A program made the translations under genes and the position numbers. Shown here piece after piece: positions 35,362 to 43,525 of a DNA stretch of 64,000 bases. The DNA lies in the NCBI RefSeq assembly GCF_029855045.1, contig NZ_CP123228.1, positions 4,836,001 through 4,900,000 of the forward strand, given 5' to 3'. Source of the stretch: Piscinibacter sp. XHJ-5. GTDB taxonomy: Bacteria > Pseudomonadota > Gammaproteobacteria > Burkholderiales > Burkholderiaceae_C. Under the pieces are notes generated by a model. It made no database searches. It was not told the origin of the DNA and saw only the letters and a program-made list of their open reading frames with translations. Numbering within the stretch: the stretch's first letter is position 1; every line of letters starts with the position of its first letter.

Positions 35362-35714
35362 TGCCACCTCCGTCATGGAAGCGCATGCAGGTGTTGCACG
35401 CGAGCCGCCGGCGTCCGACTGCCTTGATGATCGCTCCGACGGCCAGGACGATCAACCATTCGGTTGGTCGGCAGATCGCAGCAATCGCCCCTGGGTGATC
35501 TCGGCGCGCGCCATGAGCGTCGACATGCGGCAGTGACGTGACCTTCGAATCGTGAACGTCGCCCGTGAAGCGCCTCCGGCCGTCGCACCGATGGCACCGA
35601 TGGCACCGATGGAGCCATGCGGGTCGTGGCTCCGCGCCGCGCCAAACGGGCGATGCGCGAAGCGGCTGCCGACGCAATCCTCTCGGTCATGAATCCACCA
35701 CCGAGGCCTGCTCG
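35362..35714. other. Intergenic region with short tandem repeat
   Basis: Contains three perfect copies of GCACCGATG at 35585-35611. A minus-strand frame ending at 35354 (WLIVLAVGAIIKAVGRRRLA then NTCMRF) could be a small membrane peptide but lacks a good start. No other gene seen. Confidence 0.4.
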
Positions 35715-37259
35715 ATGAAGTTCCGCTTCCCACTCCTTGTCTCCACGCTGACCGCGCTGTCGGCCGCGTTCGTCGTCGCCGCTTGCGGCGGCGGATCGGG
35801 CCCTTCCAACCAACCGGAGGAACCGGACCCCGGGACGACGCCCACCGGCGCGACCGCGATCGGCGAGCCCATCGGCCCGGCCGCCAGTGCGCGGATCGGC
35901 CGCGACGGCGGCACGCTGCGCAGCGCCGATGGCCGGCTCGTCGTCGAGGTGCCGTCCGGCGCATTCGCCAACGACGAGATCGTGACCGTGCAGGAGATCG
36001 GCACGACTGCGCACGGCGCCCCGGGCCGCGCCTGGCGTGTCGGGCCGGCATCGCTGGCGCCGGCCCTCCCGGTGACGCTGCGCTTTGCGTTCGACGAGTC
36101 CGACCTGCAAGGCAGCGCTGCCGACGAGCAGCGCGTTGCCTACCAGGACGCGCAGCGCCGCTGGGTGGTGCCGGCGGCGCCGGAACTCGACGCCTCGGCC
36201 CGAACGGTCACCGTGCGAACCACCCGCTTCCGCGACTGGCTGCGGTTTGCGCAGACCTCGCTGACGCCGAGCGCTGCAACGCTGAAGGTCGGGCAGCAGC
36301 TGGCACTGAAGGTCACCCGGTGCGAGATCGTCGGCTTCGAGGCAGGCGACGGCGACGCCGATGCCCAGCTCGTGCGCACCTGCGGCACGGCGCCGGAGGT
36401 CAAGACGATGGCGCCGCAGGTCAACGGGCAGGTCGGCGGCAGCGCCGGTACCGGCAGCGTCGTGCGACCTGATGCCGAACGCGCCGAGTACCTGTACACC
36501 GCCCCGGCGCAGGTGCCGAACCCGCGCACCGTGGCCATCTCGGTGGAAACGCTGCTCGCCGGCGCGCCGGGCACCTCCACGCGCAGCCTGCTGGTCAGCA
36601 ACGTGACGATCGAGGACGCGCAGGACAGCGTCTGCGCCTGGGTGCGCACGGCGGATGCGTTCAGCTTCGACGTGCTGGTCGGCTCGTTCTCGGTACGTGC
36701 CGCGCAGGAGGACGCGAGCTACAGCGGCACCGGCAAGATGTCGGTCCAGGGCCGGCTGAAGCGCATCACACCGGACGATCCGAGCGTGCCGGTGGTGGTG
36801 TTCAGCAGCGTCGGAGAGCCGGCCACCGGCCTCGTCAGTGTGCACGGCACCCTGAAGGTGACCGATCCGGCCGCTCCGTACACGCAGGACTACGCGGCCG
36901 CCAGCGCGCCGACTGCGGACTTCGCGCCGATCTCGCCGAGCTACTTCGTGCTCAGCGTCGACACGCGCGATTGCCGCTATGCGATTGCGGGCGGCGCAGT
37001 CGGTCGCGGCTCCATCCAGGGCGGCCCAGGTGCCACGGCGTCCGCAGCGATGACCCCGGGGGCGCTGCACTTCCGCAACCTGCCGGTCGCTGCAGGCAGC
37101 GCGGGGAATCGCACCATTCTTGTCGACGGCATCGAGGCGCCCTACGCGCTCGACACCGACGCGCAGGATGGCTTCATGCCGTGGACCAGTCTGCTGTCAT
37201 TGCCGCATGAGCCGGGCAGTGCCTTGATCAGCTGGACGCTGACGGCCGAGCCGAAGTGA
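35715..37259 (+). CDS. Secreted lipoprotein, unknown function
   Basis: 514 residues. Signal peptide with lipobox (LSAAFVVAACGGG, Cys about residue 24), then a Pro/Thr/Glu-rich linker. The following segment (about 60-170) resembles a ZU5/IPT-like beta domain: IGRDGGTLRSADGRLVVEVPSGAF and LPVTLRFAFDESDL. The rest is beta-rich, ending in ISWTLTAEPK. Likely anchored in the outer or inner membrane facing the periplasm. No enzyme motif seen. It has its own ATG at 35715; 225 bp separate it from the LuxR-type gene. Confidence 0.75.
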   Translation: MKFRFPLLVSTLTALSAAFVVAACGGGSGPSNQPEEPDPGTTPTGATAIGEPIGPAASARIGRDGGTLRSADGRLVVEVPSGAFANDEIVTVQEIGTTAHGAPGRAWRVGPASLAPALPVTLRFAFDESDLQGSAADEQRVAYQDAQRRWVVPAAPELDASARTVTVRTTRFRDWLRFAQTSLTPSAATLKVGQQLALKVTRCEIVGFEAGDGDADAQLVRTCGTAPEVKTMAPQVNGQVGGSAGTGSVVRPDAERAEYLYTAPAQVPNPRTVAISVETLLAGAPGTSTRSLLVSNVTIEDAQDSVCAWVRTADAFSFDVLVGSFSVRAAQEDASYSGTGKMSVQGRLKRITPDDPSVPVVVFSSVGEPATGLVSVHGTLKVTDPAAPYTQDYAAASAPTADFAPISPSYFVLSVDTRDCRYAIAGGAVGRGSIQGGPGATASAAMTPGALHFRNLPVAAGSAGNRTILVDGIEAPYALDTDAQDGFMPWTSLLSLPHEPGSALISWTLTAEPK

Positions 37260-37361
37260 GGCAGGGATGGCGTGCGTCGGCGATGGCGTCCGGCCATCGC
37301 CGACCCGCAGGCGCGGGGCACACGGCAAGCAAGGAGGCGCCCGGCTCCAGCGTCACCGGGT

Positions 37362-37388
37362 CTCAAAAAGAGCCCGTCTCTTTTTGAG
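37362..37388. promoter_or_regulatory. Perfect 11-bp inverted repeat upstream of LuxR-type gene
   Basis: CTCAAAAAGAG, CCCGT, CTCTTTTTGAG. It is AT-rich in a GC-rich neighbourhood and lies about 97 bases before the regulator start. It could be an operator for the regulator or the terminator of the lipoprotein gene, which ends 100 bases before it. Confidence 0.5.
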
Positions 37389-37484
37389 CATTCCGGGCGA
37401 GGCGTCGGCTGCCTACAGTGCGCACCGAAGCCACAGGGCGCCACCGTCAGGCGCACGGGCTGCCACGAACCAGGAGCCAACGCC

Positions 37485-37871
37485 ATGTCGTCCACCCGCA
37501 GTCCCGCACTGAATGCGCCCTACGCCGAGGTCATCGAACAGATCGGCCGCACCGTCCAGCAGTTGCTCACGGCTGCACTGGCCGGGGCGCGTCTTGCTTC
37601 GCATGAGACCGCGCCTGGCGCCGCGATGCCGCCTCTGTCCGACTGGACGGCGCGCGCCGCGACGCAAGTGACGCTCAGCGGCCGCGAGTGGGAGGTGCTG
37701 CATCGCATCGCGGCGGGCGACAGCAACAAGATGATCGCCCGCGCCCTGGGCCTCAGCCCGCACACGGTGAAGCGCCACGTGGCCAACATCCTGGACAAGC
37801 TGGACCTGCGATCGCGCTCGCAGGCAGCGGCCTGGTGGCTGGGCCAGCGGGCGGACTCCCAGACCCGCTGA
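37485..37871 (+). CDS. LuxR-type helix-turn-helix regulator
   Basis: 128 residues. The C-terminal half is a GerE/LuxR HTH: LSGREWEVLHRIAAGDSNKMIARALGLSPHTVKRHVANIL (split across residues 64-103). The N-terminal 60 residues show no receiver or autoinducer domain. ATG at 37485 with AGGAG upstream. Its stop overlaps the start of the methyltransferase (TGATG), so the regulator probably controls its own operon, perhaps through the inverted repeat at 37362-37388. Confidence 0.85.
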   Translation: MSSTRSPALNAPYAEVIEQIGRTVQQLLTAALAGARLASHETAPGAAMPPLSDWTARAATQVTLSGREWEVLHRIAAGDSNKMIARALGLSPHTVKRHVANILDKLDLRSRSQAAAWWLGQRADSQTR

Positions 37872-38944
37872 TGGCTCAGTCATGGGCGGGGGAGTGGCTG
37901 ACGTCGCCCGACCCCCTGTTGAAGGCTGTGCTCGACGTGTGGTCGTCGCGTGCGCTGGCGGCCGGTCAGCAACTGGGCGTGTTCGCCGAGCTGGGAAAGG
38001 GCCCACGGACCGCCGCTCGCCTGGCCGACACGCTGGGCCTCGCGCTCGCGGCCGCACGCGATCTGCTCGATGCGCTGCTCGCGCTGGGCTGGCTGCAACG
38101 CGAGGGAGACGACGAGCGCGCGGTGTACGTCAGCACGCGCACCGGCGCGCACTTCCTGGATCCACGCAGCCCTGCGTACCTGGGCGACCTGCTGATGGCC
38201 GCGCGCTCTCCCTGGGTCGGTCCGCAGGACGCGGCGCTGGACGAGGCGTTGCGCGCCAACGCCGCGCCGCCTGGTGAAGCGGCCACGGCACCACCCGAGG
38301 CCTGGGAGACGGCAGGCATGTTGATGCGCCAGCGGCTGGGCTCGTTGTACGGCAAGGCTCTTGCGCATCAGTTCCCGGCGGACGGCATGGCCAGCACCAT
38401 CCTGGACCTGCACGGCGAGGGAGCCCGTCTGGCCTGTGCGTGGGCCACGCATGCGGGCCGCGGGCAGACCATCACCAGCCTTCAGCGGCCCGGGCAGTTG
38501 CCTGCAGCCATGGCGCATGTACAGGCCTGCGGTCTCGCATCGCGCGTGCGCCTGCTCGCGGTGGAGCCCGCCGGCCCGCAGCCGCCGGGTGAAGCGCAGC
38601 CATTTCGGGCGGCTCCGCACGACATCGTCGTGCTGAGCCTGCTGCTGGAGCCGGGCGGGGCCGTGCGCCGTCGTGCCCGGCTGCAGCACGCAGTCCGCGA
38701 GCTGGCGCCGGGCGGACGCTTGCTGGTCCTCGAACATCTTGCCGACGATGCGCGGCGCCATCACGCGGCCGCACTGGTGTTGGGTCTGGCGGGCCGCATG
38801 ACCGCGCAAGGCCACGGGGTGATCACCGAAGGCGAGCTGCGGCAGGACTGCCGCGACTGCGGCTTGCAGGACATCGACTGCCTGGCCCTGCCAGGGGGCG
38901 CAAGCGTGCTCGTGACCCGCCAGCCTCGTGTCGAGGGCGCGTAG
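37871..38944 (+). CDS. O-methyltransferase-like protein
   Basis: 357 residues. The N-terminal winged-helix dimerisation part (AVLDVWSSRALAAGQQLGVFAELGKGPRTAARLADTLGL, read over two segments) is typical of plant- and polyketide-type O-methyltransferases. The C-terminal Rossmann half keeps HDIVVLSLLLEPGG and ELAPGGRLLVLEHL, but motif I is degenerate (TILDLHGEGARLACAWA), so SAM binding is not certain. Coupled to the LuxR-type gene upstream. Confidence 0.7.
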   Translation: MAQSWAGEWLTSPDPLLKAVLDVWSSRALAAGQQLGVFAELGKGPRTAARLADTLGLALAAARDLLDALLALGWLQREGDDERAVYVSTRTGAHFLDPRSPAYLGDLLMAARSPWVGPQDAALDEALRANAAPPGEAATAPPEAWETAGMLMRQRLGSLYGKALAHQFPADGMASTILDLHGEGARLACAWATHAGRGQTITSLQRPGQLPAAMAHVQACGLASRVRLLAVEPAGPQPPGEAQPFRAAPHDIVVLSLLLEPGGAVRRRARLQHAVRELAPGGRLLVLEHLADDARRHHAAALVLGLAGRMTAQGHGVITEGELRQDCRDCGLQDIDCLALPGGASVLVTRQPRVEGA

Positions 38945-38994
38945 TGTGCGGACCGGGTCGGGAGGCAGCGTGCTGTTTATCATCCACCGCTGCC

Positions 38995-39975
38995 ATGGTC
39001 CGCCCGCCCACCGCCCATCCCGTACTGCGCATGGTCCATCGGCCGATGCAACTGGCCGACCTGGAGGGCGCGCTCAGGCTGCTGCCGCAGCAGGTGAGCA
39101 ACGACCCCGCCGAGCGTGCCGCGATTGCCGCGCAATGGCCTGCGCTGCTGCAACAGCCGGCGGTGCAGAGCGGCGTGATGGAGGACCTGGGCCCCGCAGG
39201 CCGCCGTATCCTGGGTTGGGGGGTGTCAGTTCTTCTGTCGCCGGCCCAGGCCAAGGGGCTCCAGCTGGATGGCGAGCCTGCCGCATTCCTGGCCCGGCGT
39301 GTGTATGGCGACCTTCGCGCCGGCCGCCTGCGGCTGATGGACGATCGGGAACTGGGGCGCAGCAATGCCGCCGGAGACTTGGTGGGGCTGGTGCTGCACT
39401 TCACCCTGCCGCGCATCGATCTTGCCGACCCGCAGGTGCACAAGATCGTGGCTTGCGCACAGGAGTCATTCCGTCTGCACCACACAGGCTTCCACTGGCA
39501 AGCCATCTATCTGGAGAACAGCGCCTCGTTCCACGAGGTGCATCGTGAAAGCGGCTTCGTCTCGCGTCGATTCGCCGACGAGGCGACGCTCGCGGGCCTG
39601 CCCGAACCGGATCGACCGGTGTTCATGGGCCTGACCCGCGATGAGGCGCGTCAACGCCTGCCAGGCACGACCTTGCGCAACTGCTTCGAGAGCGAGCCGC
39701 CGCGCTTTCGGTTCTCGGCACAACAACGCCGGCTGCTGTGGCTCGCCCTCTTCGACGATTCCGACACGGCCTTGATGCCTGAACTCGGCGTGTCGGTGCA
39801 CGGGCTCAAGAAACTGTGGCGCGGGATCTACGAACGCGTGGAGTTGGTGGAGCCGGGATTCTTCGGCAACGACGTCGGCGACGATGAAGGCAAGCGCGGC
39901 CCCGAGAAGCGCCGCCAGGTGCTGGCCTACGTTCGGCAGCGGCTGGAAGAACTGCGGCCCTGGTACCCCGCCTGA
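38995..39975 (+). CDS. Hypothetical protein with C-terminal HTH-like region
   Basis: 326 residues. The start VHRPMQLADLEGALRLLPQ looks like the first strand and helix of a GNAT-type fold, but the acetyl-CoA loop is not evident. The C-terminal 90 residues read like a GerE-type helix-turn-helix (QQRRLLWLALFDDSDTALMP, ELGVSVHGLKKLWRGIYERV) and end in a helical RRQVLAYVRQRLEELRPWY. Probably a regulator. ATG at 38995. It follows the methyltransferase by 50 bp on the same strand. Confidence 0.55.
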   Translation: MVRPPTAHPVLRMVHRPMQLADLEGALRLLPQQVSNDPAERAAIAAQWPALLQQPAVQSGVMEDLGPAGRRILGWGVSVLLSPAQAKGLQLDGEPAAFLARRVYGDLRAGRLRLMDDRELGRSNAAGDLVGLVLHFTLPRIDLADPQVHKIVACAQESFRLHHTGFHWQAIYLENSASFHEVHRESGFVSRRFADEATLAGLPEPDRPVFMGLTRDEARQRLPGTTLRNCFESEPPRFRFSAQQRRLLWLALFDDSDTALMPELGVSVHGLKKLWRGIYERVELVEPGFFGNDVGDDEGKRGPEKRRQVLAYVRQRLEELRPWYPA

Positions 39976-40125
39976 CCTGCCTGCCACGCACAGTCTGGCG
40001 CGGCATCATTGTCTCGAACCACGGCGGTCGTCACATGGCGGGGCGTGCGCTCATGGAGACACGTTGTCGATCTGCTCGATCTGCTGCAGAAGCCGCTCGC
40101 GGGTCCAAGGGTCAAGAGCGAAGGC

Positions 40126-40557
40126 TCAGGCCGCGTCCTGGTAGGCATTGGGAACGTTGATTTCCATGAACGTCTCGGGCTTGGCGAGAGGAGCGAAGCC
40201 GTACTTCTGATACAGGCCACGGGCGGTGCTGCTGACGAGGAGGAAGCGGCGCAGGCCCTGCAATCCTGGGTGCGCGACCACCGCGTTCATGAGCTGCCGG
40301 CTATAGCCCCGGCCTCTGTACTCGCGCAGGACGAAAACATCGAGCAGGTAGGCGAACGTCGCGTAGTCGCTGATGACACGCGCATAGCCAACCTGAGCGT
40401 TCGCCACGAAGAGGCCAAAGTTCAGCGAGTTTCGGACGGACTCTTGCACCAGTGGGCGCGAGATTCCCTTGGCCCAGGCAGACTCTTCGGACAAGAAGCG
40501 GTGGATGACGTCGACGTCCTGGTCTTCCACGGCGGTGGTGATCGTCACGGTTGGCAT
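40126..40557 (-). CDS. GNAT acetyltransferase, possible cassette gene
   Basis: 143 residues. The acetyl-CoA binding segment is VLREYRGRGYSRQLMNAVV (about 73-91), preceded by the strand LLDVFV and followed by LVSSTARGLYQKYGFAPL, typical of single-domain GNATs. I chose the ATG at 40555-40557 (MPTVTITTAVED). Its TGA lies in GCTCAGG, which resembles a degenerate attC end, and it runs on the same strand as the cassettes further right, so it may be the last member of array 1. Confidence 0.8.
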   Translation of the reverse strand: MPTVTITTAVEDQDVDVIHRFLSEESAWAKGISRPLVQESVRNSLNFGLFVANAQVGYARVISDYATFAYLLDVFVLREYRGRGYSRQLMNAVVAHPGLQGLRRFLLVSSTARGLYQKYGFAPLAKPETFMEINVPNAYQDAA

Positions 40558-40659
40558 TTCGAAAAGGCGCTGAGGTGTTGATCCGAGGCCCACCGTTCGA
40601 GCTGAGCGATCGCCCTTGGGTGGAGCGGTAGCATACGTGCCACTGGACAGGAGGCGAGG

Positions 40660-41289
40660 ATGCCGCACAAACCGGGACCGAGCGAGGTTTCCCCGAACAA
40701 CCCGTGCCCGTTTCTGAGGGCCTTGGTCGCACAGGGGCTGGCTGCGGACGACGTTGAAGCCATCGGCGAGGTGACAAGAGTCATTGTGAGAGTGGCCAAC
40801 GCTGGCGACGGGAAACCGCAGCTTCCCGGGGCAGCGATCCGTGCCATTGCCCTCATTGCGAACGGGCTGGGTCCGCTGCAGGTTGCGCGCAATGGCCTGC
40901 GGGGCGTTCGGCTGAACGAACTGAGAAACGGGCCGCTGGACAAGAAGGGGGCCGGCTCAGGCATCCTGGATGCATCGGCGCGGATCAATGATGCAGAGCT
41001 GGCCCGACTCGACGAGTTTGCGAGCGACAAGACCGACGCTGAGGGACGCACGGAGCGAGGGCTCGACCTGGCAGAGCTGCAGCGAATGATGGATGCCAAC
41101 TTCGAGCGTGCCGCGGGCAGGAGACGGAAGATCGACCGAAGGCTGATGGACGGTGAATGGCCCATCCTGCTCAAGGTGATGGGCAAGGCAGGGAGAGCCG
41201 GCAGGTACCTCAGCATCACGGAGCTACGCGACCTGTTTGTCGAACGCAGACTCCCGCAGCGGATGTCAAGGCGGCTGATCAACGGGTAG
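40660..41289 (+). CDS. Peroxidase family 2 (chloroperoxidase)-like protein
   Basis: 209 residues with a strong AGGAGG ribosome site before the ATG at 40660. The start NNPCPFLRALVAQGL resembles the PCP heme-ligand motif of fungal-type chloroperoxidases and bacterial relatives. ILDASARINDAELARLDEF resembles the EHDxS region that carries their acid-base Glu, though that Glu is not clearly present. If so, the enzyme would bind heme through Cys and act as peroxygenase. It is on the opposite strand to the cassette genes on both sides. Confidence 0.45.
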   Translation: MPHKPGPSEVSPNNPCPFLRALVAQGLAADDVEAIGEVTRVIVRVANAGDGKPQLPGAAIRAIALIANGLGPLQVARNGLRGVRLNELRNGPLDKKGAGSGILDASARINDAELARLDEFASDKTDAEGRTERGLDLAELQRMMDANFERAAGRRRKIDRRLMDGEWPILLKVMGKAGRAGRYLSITELRDLFVERRLPQRMSRRLING

Positions 41290-41307
41290 GTGGGTGCTCG
41301 CGCACGC

Positions 41308-41331
41308 CTCACGTTCGGTGGAGCGTCAGGC
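41308..41331 (-). other. Half attC-like site after ASCH gene
   Basis: GTTCGGTGGAGCGTCAGGC matches the right-hand half of the complete sites in this window (GCTCGATGGAAGGGTTAGGC), and the ASCH stop codon lies in it, as in the other cassettes. The left half is missing. Confidence 0.4.
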
Positions 41332-41817
41332 CTCAGCTCCATGGTCGGACGGGTAGACGACCCGGAAGCGCTCGCAGAGAACTGGCATGGTGAGGCTTGG
41401 CTCCTTGCCGATCCGTGCGCACTCGCGACCGAAACACTCCCAGTGTTCACGCTGCCAGTACTCGAGCGACCCATCACCTTCTCCCTCGACGGACGCAAAT
41501 TCGGCGCTCACCTCTTGGAATGGCACTACGGTGACCGCAATGGTCTCGATGATGCACTGCGGCTGGCCGCTCCAGTCCGTGACGATGCTGAGATCGCCTG
41601 GCGCCGGAGGTGGCCTGTCGGCGTTCTCGAATGACCACACCAAACCAGCAGTTGCGCGCTTGACGCCAGCTAGAACCAGCCTCGACAGGCTGTTGGCGAC
41701 TGCCTCGCTATCGGCGAAGTGGAATGCCTCGTAGAAGCGTGATGAAAAGTCGTTGCCACCTTCGGCTTCAAACGCCGACCAGAACGCTTGCATTGCGGGT
41801 GGAATGGAAGCGGCCAT
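41326..41817 (-). CDS. ASCH-domain protein, integron cassette gene
   Basis: 163 residues. The family pattern is AFHFADSEAVANSL, LVLAGVKRATAGLVWSFE, APGDLSIVTDWSGQPQCIIET and GDGSLEYWQREHWECFGREC. ASCH domains bind RNA-like ligands, and some act as amidohydrolases on modified nucleosides; the role here is open. The ATG at 41815-41817 is only six bases from the attC site, with no room for a normal leader. Stop codon lies in a half attC. Typical cassette layout on the minus strand. Confidence 0.85.
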   Translation of the reverse strand: MAASIPPAMQAFWSAFEAEGGNDFSSRFYEAFHFADSEAVANSLSRLVLAGVKRATAGLVWSFENADRPPPAPGDLSIVTDWSGQPQCIIETIAVTVVPFQEVSAEFASVEGEGDGSLEYWQREHWECFGRECARIGKEPSLTMPVLCERFRVVYPSDHGAEA

Positions 41818-41822
41818 ATGAC

Positions 41823-41899
41823 GCCTAAGCTTTGATATGAGCGGCGTCTTCCAGCAGGCGAAGCCTGATGGAAGACGTCCGCTCGATGGAAGGGCTAGG
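41823..41899 (-). other. attC site 1, interrupted by IS481-family element
   Basis: Left end GCCTAAGCTTTGATATGAGCGGC, right end GTCCGCTCGATGGAAGGGCTAGG, with a palindromic middle (CTTCCAGCAGGCGAAGCCTG). The final bases of the right core (GCTAGGC) are split: the insertion sequence lies after 41899 and the site resumes at 42952. Cassette polarity is minus. Confidence 0.8.
41894..41899. repeat. Target site duplication, left copy
   Basis: GCTAGG immediately before the IS element. An identical copy follows its right end. CTAG is the preferred target core of IS481. Confidence 0.9.
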
Positions 41900-42945
41900 T
41901 GTGAAGCTTCAATAGGTTGTTGCGGGTGTCCACCCGGAAAGGTTTTGAGAGACTGGAAATTGCCAAACCCCCAGTCAACTCAACAACCAAGTCCGGATGA
42001 ACACCCATAAGAATGCCCGATTGACGTACTTGCGCCGCCTTGAGATGGTCCAAGACATGACCGCACGTGGCCTTTCGCCTTCGCAGGCAGGTGCCTTGCA
42101 CGGCGTCAGCGCCGTGACCGCGCGCAAGTGGCTGGCTCGTTACCTGGCCGACGGACCGCAAGGGCTGTTGGACAGGTCTTCGCGGCCGGCCAAGTCGCCT
42201 CGAGCCATAGAACCTCGTGTTGCGTTGGCCATCGTGGAGCTTAGGCGCAAGCTGTTTCTTCAGGGCACCATTGCCTCGTACATGGGCGTGTCCAAGGCTA
42301 CGGTCAGCCGCGTGTTGCGACGAGCCGGCTTGTCCAGGCTCAGCGATCTGCAGCCCGTGGAGCCGGTTCAGCGCTACGAGCGGGAGGCCCCTGGCGAGCT
42401 GTTGCACATCGACATCAAGAAGCTGGGTCGAATCGAGCGAGCCGGCCACCGCGTCACGGGCGACCGTGGTGGCCGCATCCGCGACGGTGTTGGCTGGGAA
42501 TATGTCTTCGTGGCCGTCGACGATCACAGCCGCATCGCGTTCACCCAGATCCATCCCGATGAGCGAAAGCAAAGTGCCGTGGCCTTCCTGCATGCAGCAC
42601 ACGCCTACTACGCCCAGCTCGGCGTGAGCATCCAACGGCTGATCACGGACAACGGCGCAGCGTTCCACTCCAACGCCTTCTTCGACGCGTGCCACGAGCT
42701 GAACATCAAGCACAGGTTCACCCGAGCCTACCGACCTCAAACGAACGGCAAGGCCGAGCGCTTCATCCAGTCAGCCTTGCGCGAGTGGGCCTATGGACGA
42801 CCCTACAACCACTCCGACGAACGGCGAGCCGCACTGCCCGTCTGGAACCACTTCTACAACTGGCACCGCGAGCACCATGGCATCGGCTGCCAGCCGCCTA
42901 TGTCCCGTCTCTCGGCGTCACGCAAGAACGTCTTGACACTTCACA
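41900..42945 (+). mobile_element. IS481-family insertion sequence
   Basis: 1046 bp. The left end TGTGAAGCTTCAATAGGTTG and the right end (read inward) TGTGAAGTGTCAAGACG share TGTGAAG and TCAA as terminal inverted repeats. The left end nearly equals that of Bordetella pertussis IS481 as I remember it. It is flanked by perfect GCTAGG duplications, so the insertion looks recent and complete. It carries one transposase gene. Confidence 0.93.
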
Positions 42946-42950
42946 GCTAG
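41997..42950 (+). CDS. IS481-family transposase
   Basis: 317 residues. An N-terminal helix-turn-helix region (LSPSQAGALHGVSAVTARKW, and a second near SYMGVSKATVSRVL) is followed by an integrase-type DDE core: Asp in LLHIDIKKLGR, Asp in LITDNGAAFH, Glu in TNGKAERF. It starts with MNTHKNARLTYLRRLEMVQ, the same opening as Bordetella IS481. The TAG stop (42948-42950) is not inside the element but in the duplicated target GCTAGG, so the target sequence ends the gene. All three catalytic residues are intact; the element may be active. Confidence 0.95.
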   Translation: MNTHKNARLTYLRRLEMVQDMTARGLSPSQAGALHGVSAVTARKWLARYLADGPQGLLDRSSRPAKSPRAIEPRVALAIVELRRKLFLQGTIASYMGVSKATVSRVLRRAGLSRLSDLQPVEPVQRYEREAPGELLHIDIKKLGRIERAGHRVTGDRGGRIRDGVGWEYVFVAVDDHSRIAFTQIHPDERKQSAVAFLHAAHAYYAQLGVSIQRLITDNGAAFHSNAFFDACHELNIKHRFTRAYRPQTNGKAERFIQSALREWAYGRPYNHSDERRAALPVWNHFYNWHREHHGIGCQPPMSRLSASRKNVLTLHS

Positions 42951-42951
42951 G
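42946..42951. repeat. Target site duplication, right copy
   Basis: GCTAGG. It supplies TAG for the transposase on the plus strand and TAG for the GFA cassette gene on the minus strand. Confidence 0.9.
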
Positions 42952-43378
42952 CGCCTGCTTCAACATGCTCAACATCCGGAATCCAGGTGCGCGTGCGCCT
43001 TGCAAGCCGAGCTTGCTCACTCTCGCCCTCGAACGTTGCAGATGCTAGCCGTAGAAGCGAAGGATCGACACCTTCAAACGCATGGACGCTGACGACAGCG
43101 TAGAGACGACCTTCGACCTCGGATGTGACCACGGGGACGACGCCACAATCGGCGCAGATGTGAAACGTGCCGGTCTTCGTACCGAACCTGTACTTCGAAA
43201 CGCGCGTTGGCTCGACGACGTTCACCTTGAGCGATCCAGTGGGACAAGAGGTCCAAACGCCACCATGTTTTGTGCAAAACGAGCACGTGCAAGCACGCGC
43301 TGGAATCTGCAAGGGCTCAGGCTCCCACTTGAGCGTGAACGAGATGTTGCCGCAGTGGCACTTGCCAGTGATGACCAT
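42947..43378 (-). CDS. GFA-family (CENP-V/GFA domain) protein, integron cassette gene
   Basis: 143 residues from the ATG at 43376-43378. Zinc-binding cysteines in the GFA pattern: CHCGNISF, CTCSFCTKHGG and HICADCGVVPVV. The family is named after a proposed glutathione-dependent formaldehyde-activating enzyme, but most members have unknown substrates. The stop codon lies in the right end of attC site 1, now in the target duplication next to the IS. GFA genes are common integron cassettes. Confidence 0.88.
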   Translation of the reverse strand: MVITGKCHCGNISFTLKWEPEPLQIPARACTCSFCTKHGGVWTSCPTGSLKVNVVEPTRVSKYRFGTKTGTFHICADCGVVPVVTSEVEGRLYAVVSVHAFEGVDPSLLRLASATFEGESEQARLARRTRTWIPDVEHVEAGA

Positions 43379-43396
43379 GGCGCGCTCCTCTTCAGG

Positions 43397-43494
43397 CACC
43401 CAACGTTTGACGAGCGGCGACCAACGGCACCGCACTTTGAGGAATCAACCCACCTGCCCTGCCGTTGGGCGTCCGCTCGACGGCAGGTTCAGGC
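43397..43494 (-). other. attC site 2
   Basis: Ends ACCCAACGTTTGACGAGCGGC and GTCCGCTCGACGGCAGGTTC; the inner arms AGCGGCGACCAACGGCA and TGCCGTTGGGCGTCCGCT pair over nearly their full length. At about 98 bp it is longer than the other sites. Polarity minus, following the YdhR-like gene. Confidence 0.75.
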
Positions 43495-43525
43495 GGCTGC
43501 TGCGATGCGAACGTAGAGGCCCAAG

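Noticed and set aside
41997..42950. Integron integrase candidate within the cassette region
   Set aside because: The only recombinase is a DDE transposase of the IS481 family; no tyrosine-recombinase motifs (R-HxR-Y) were found in the window.
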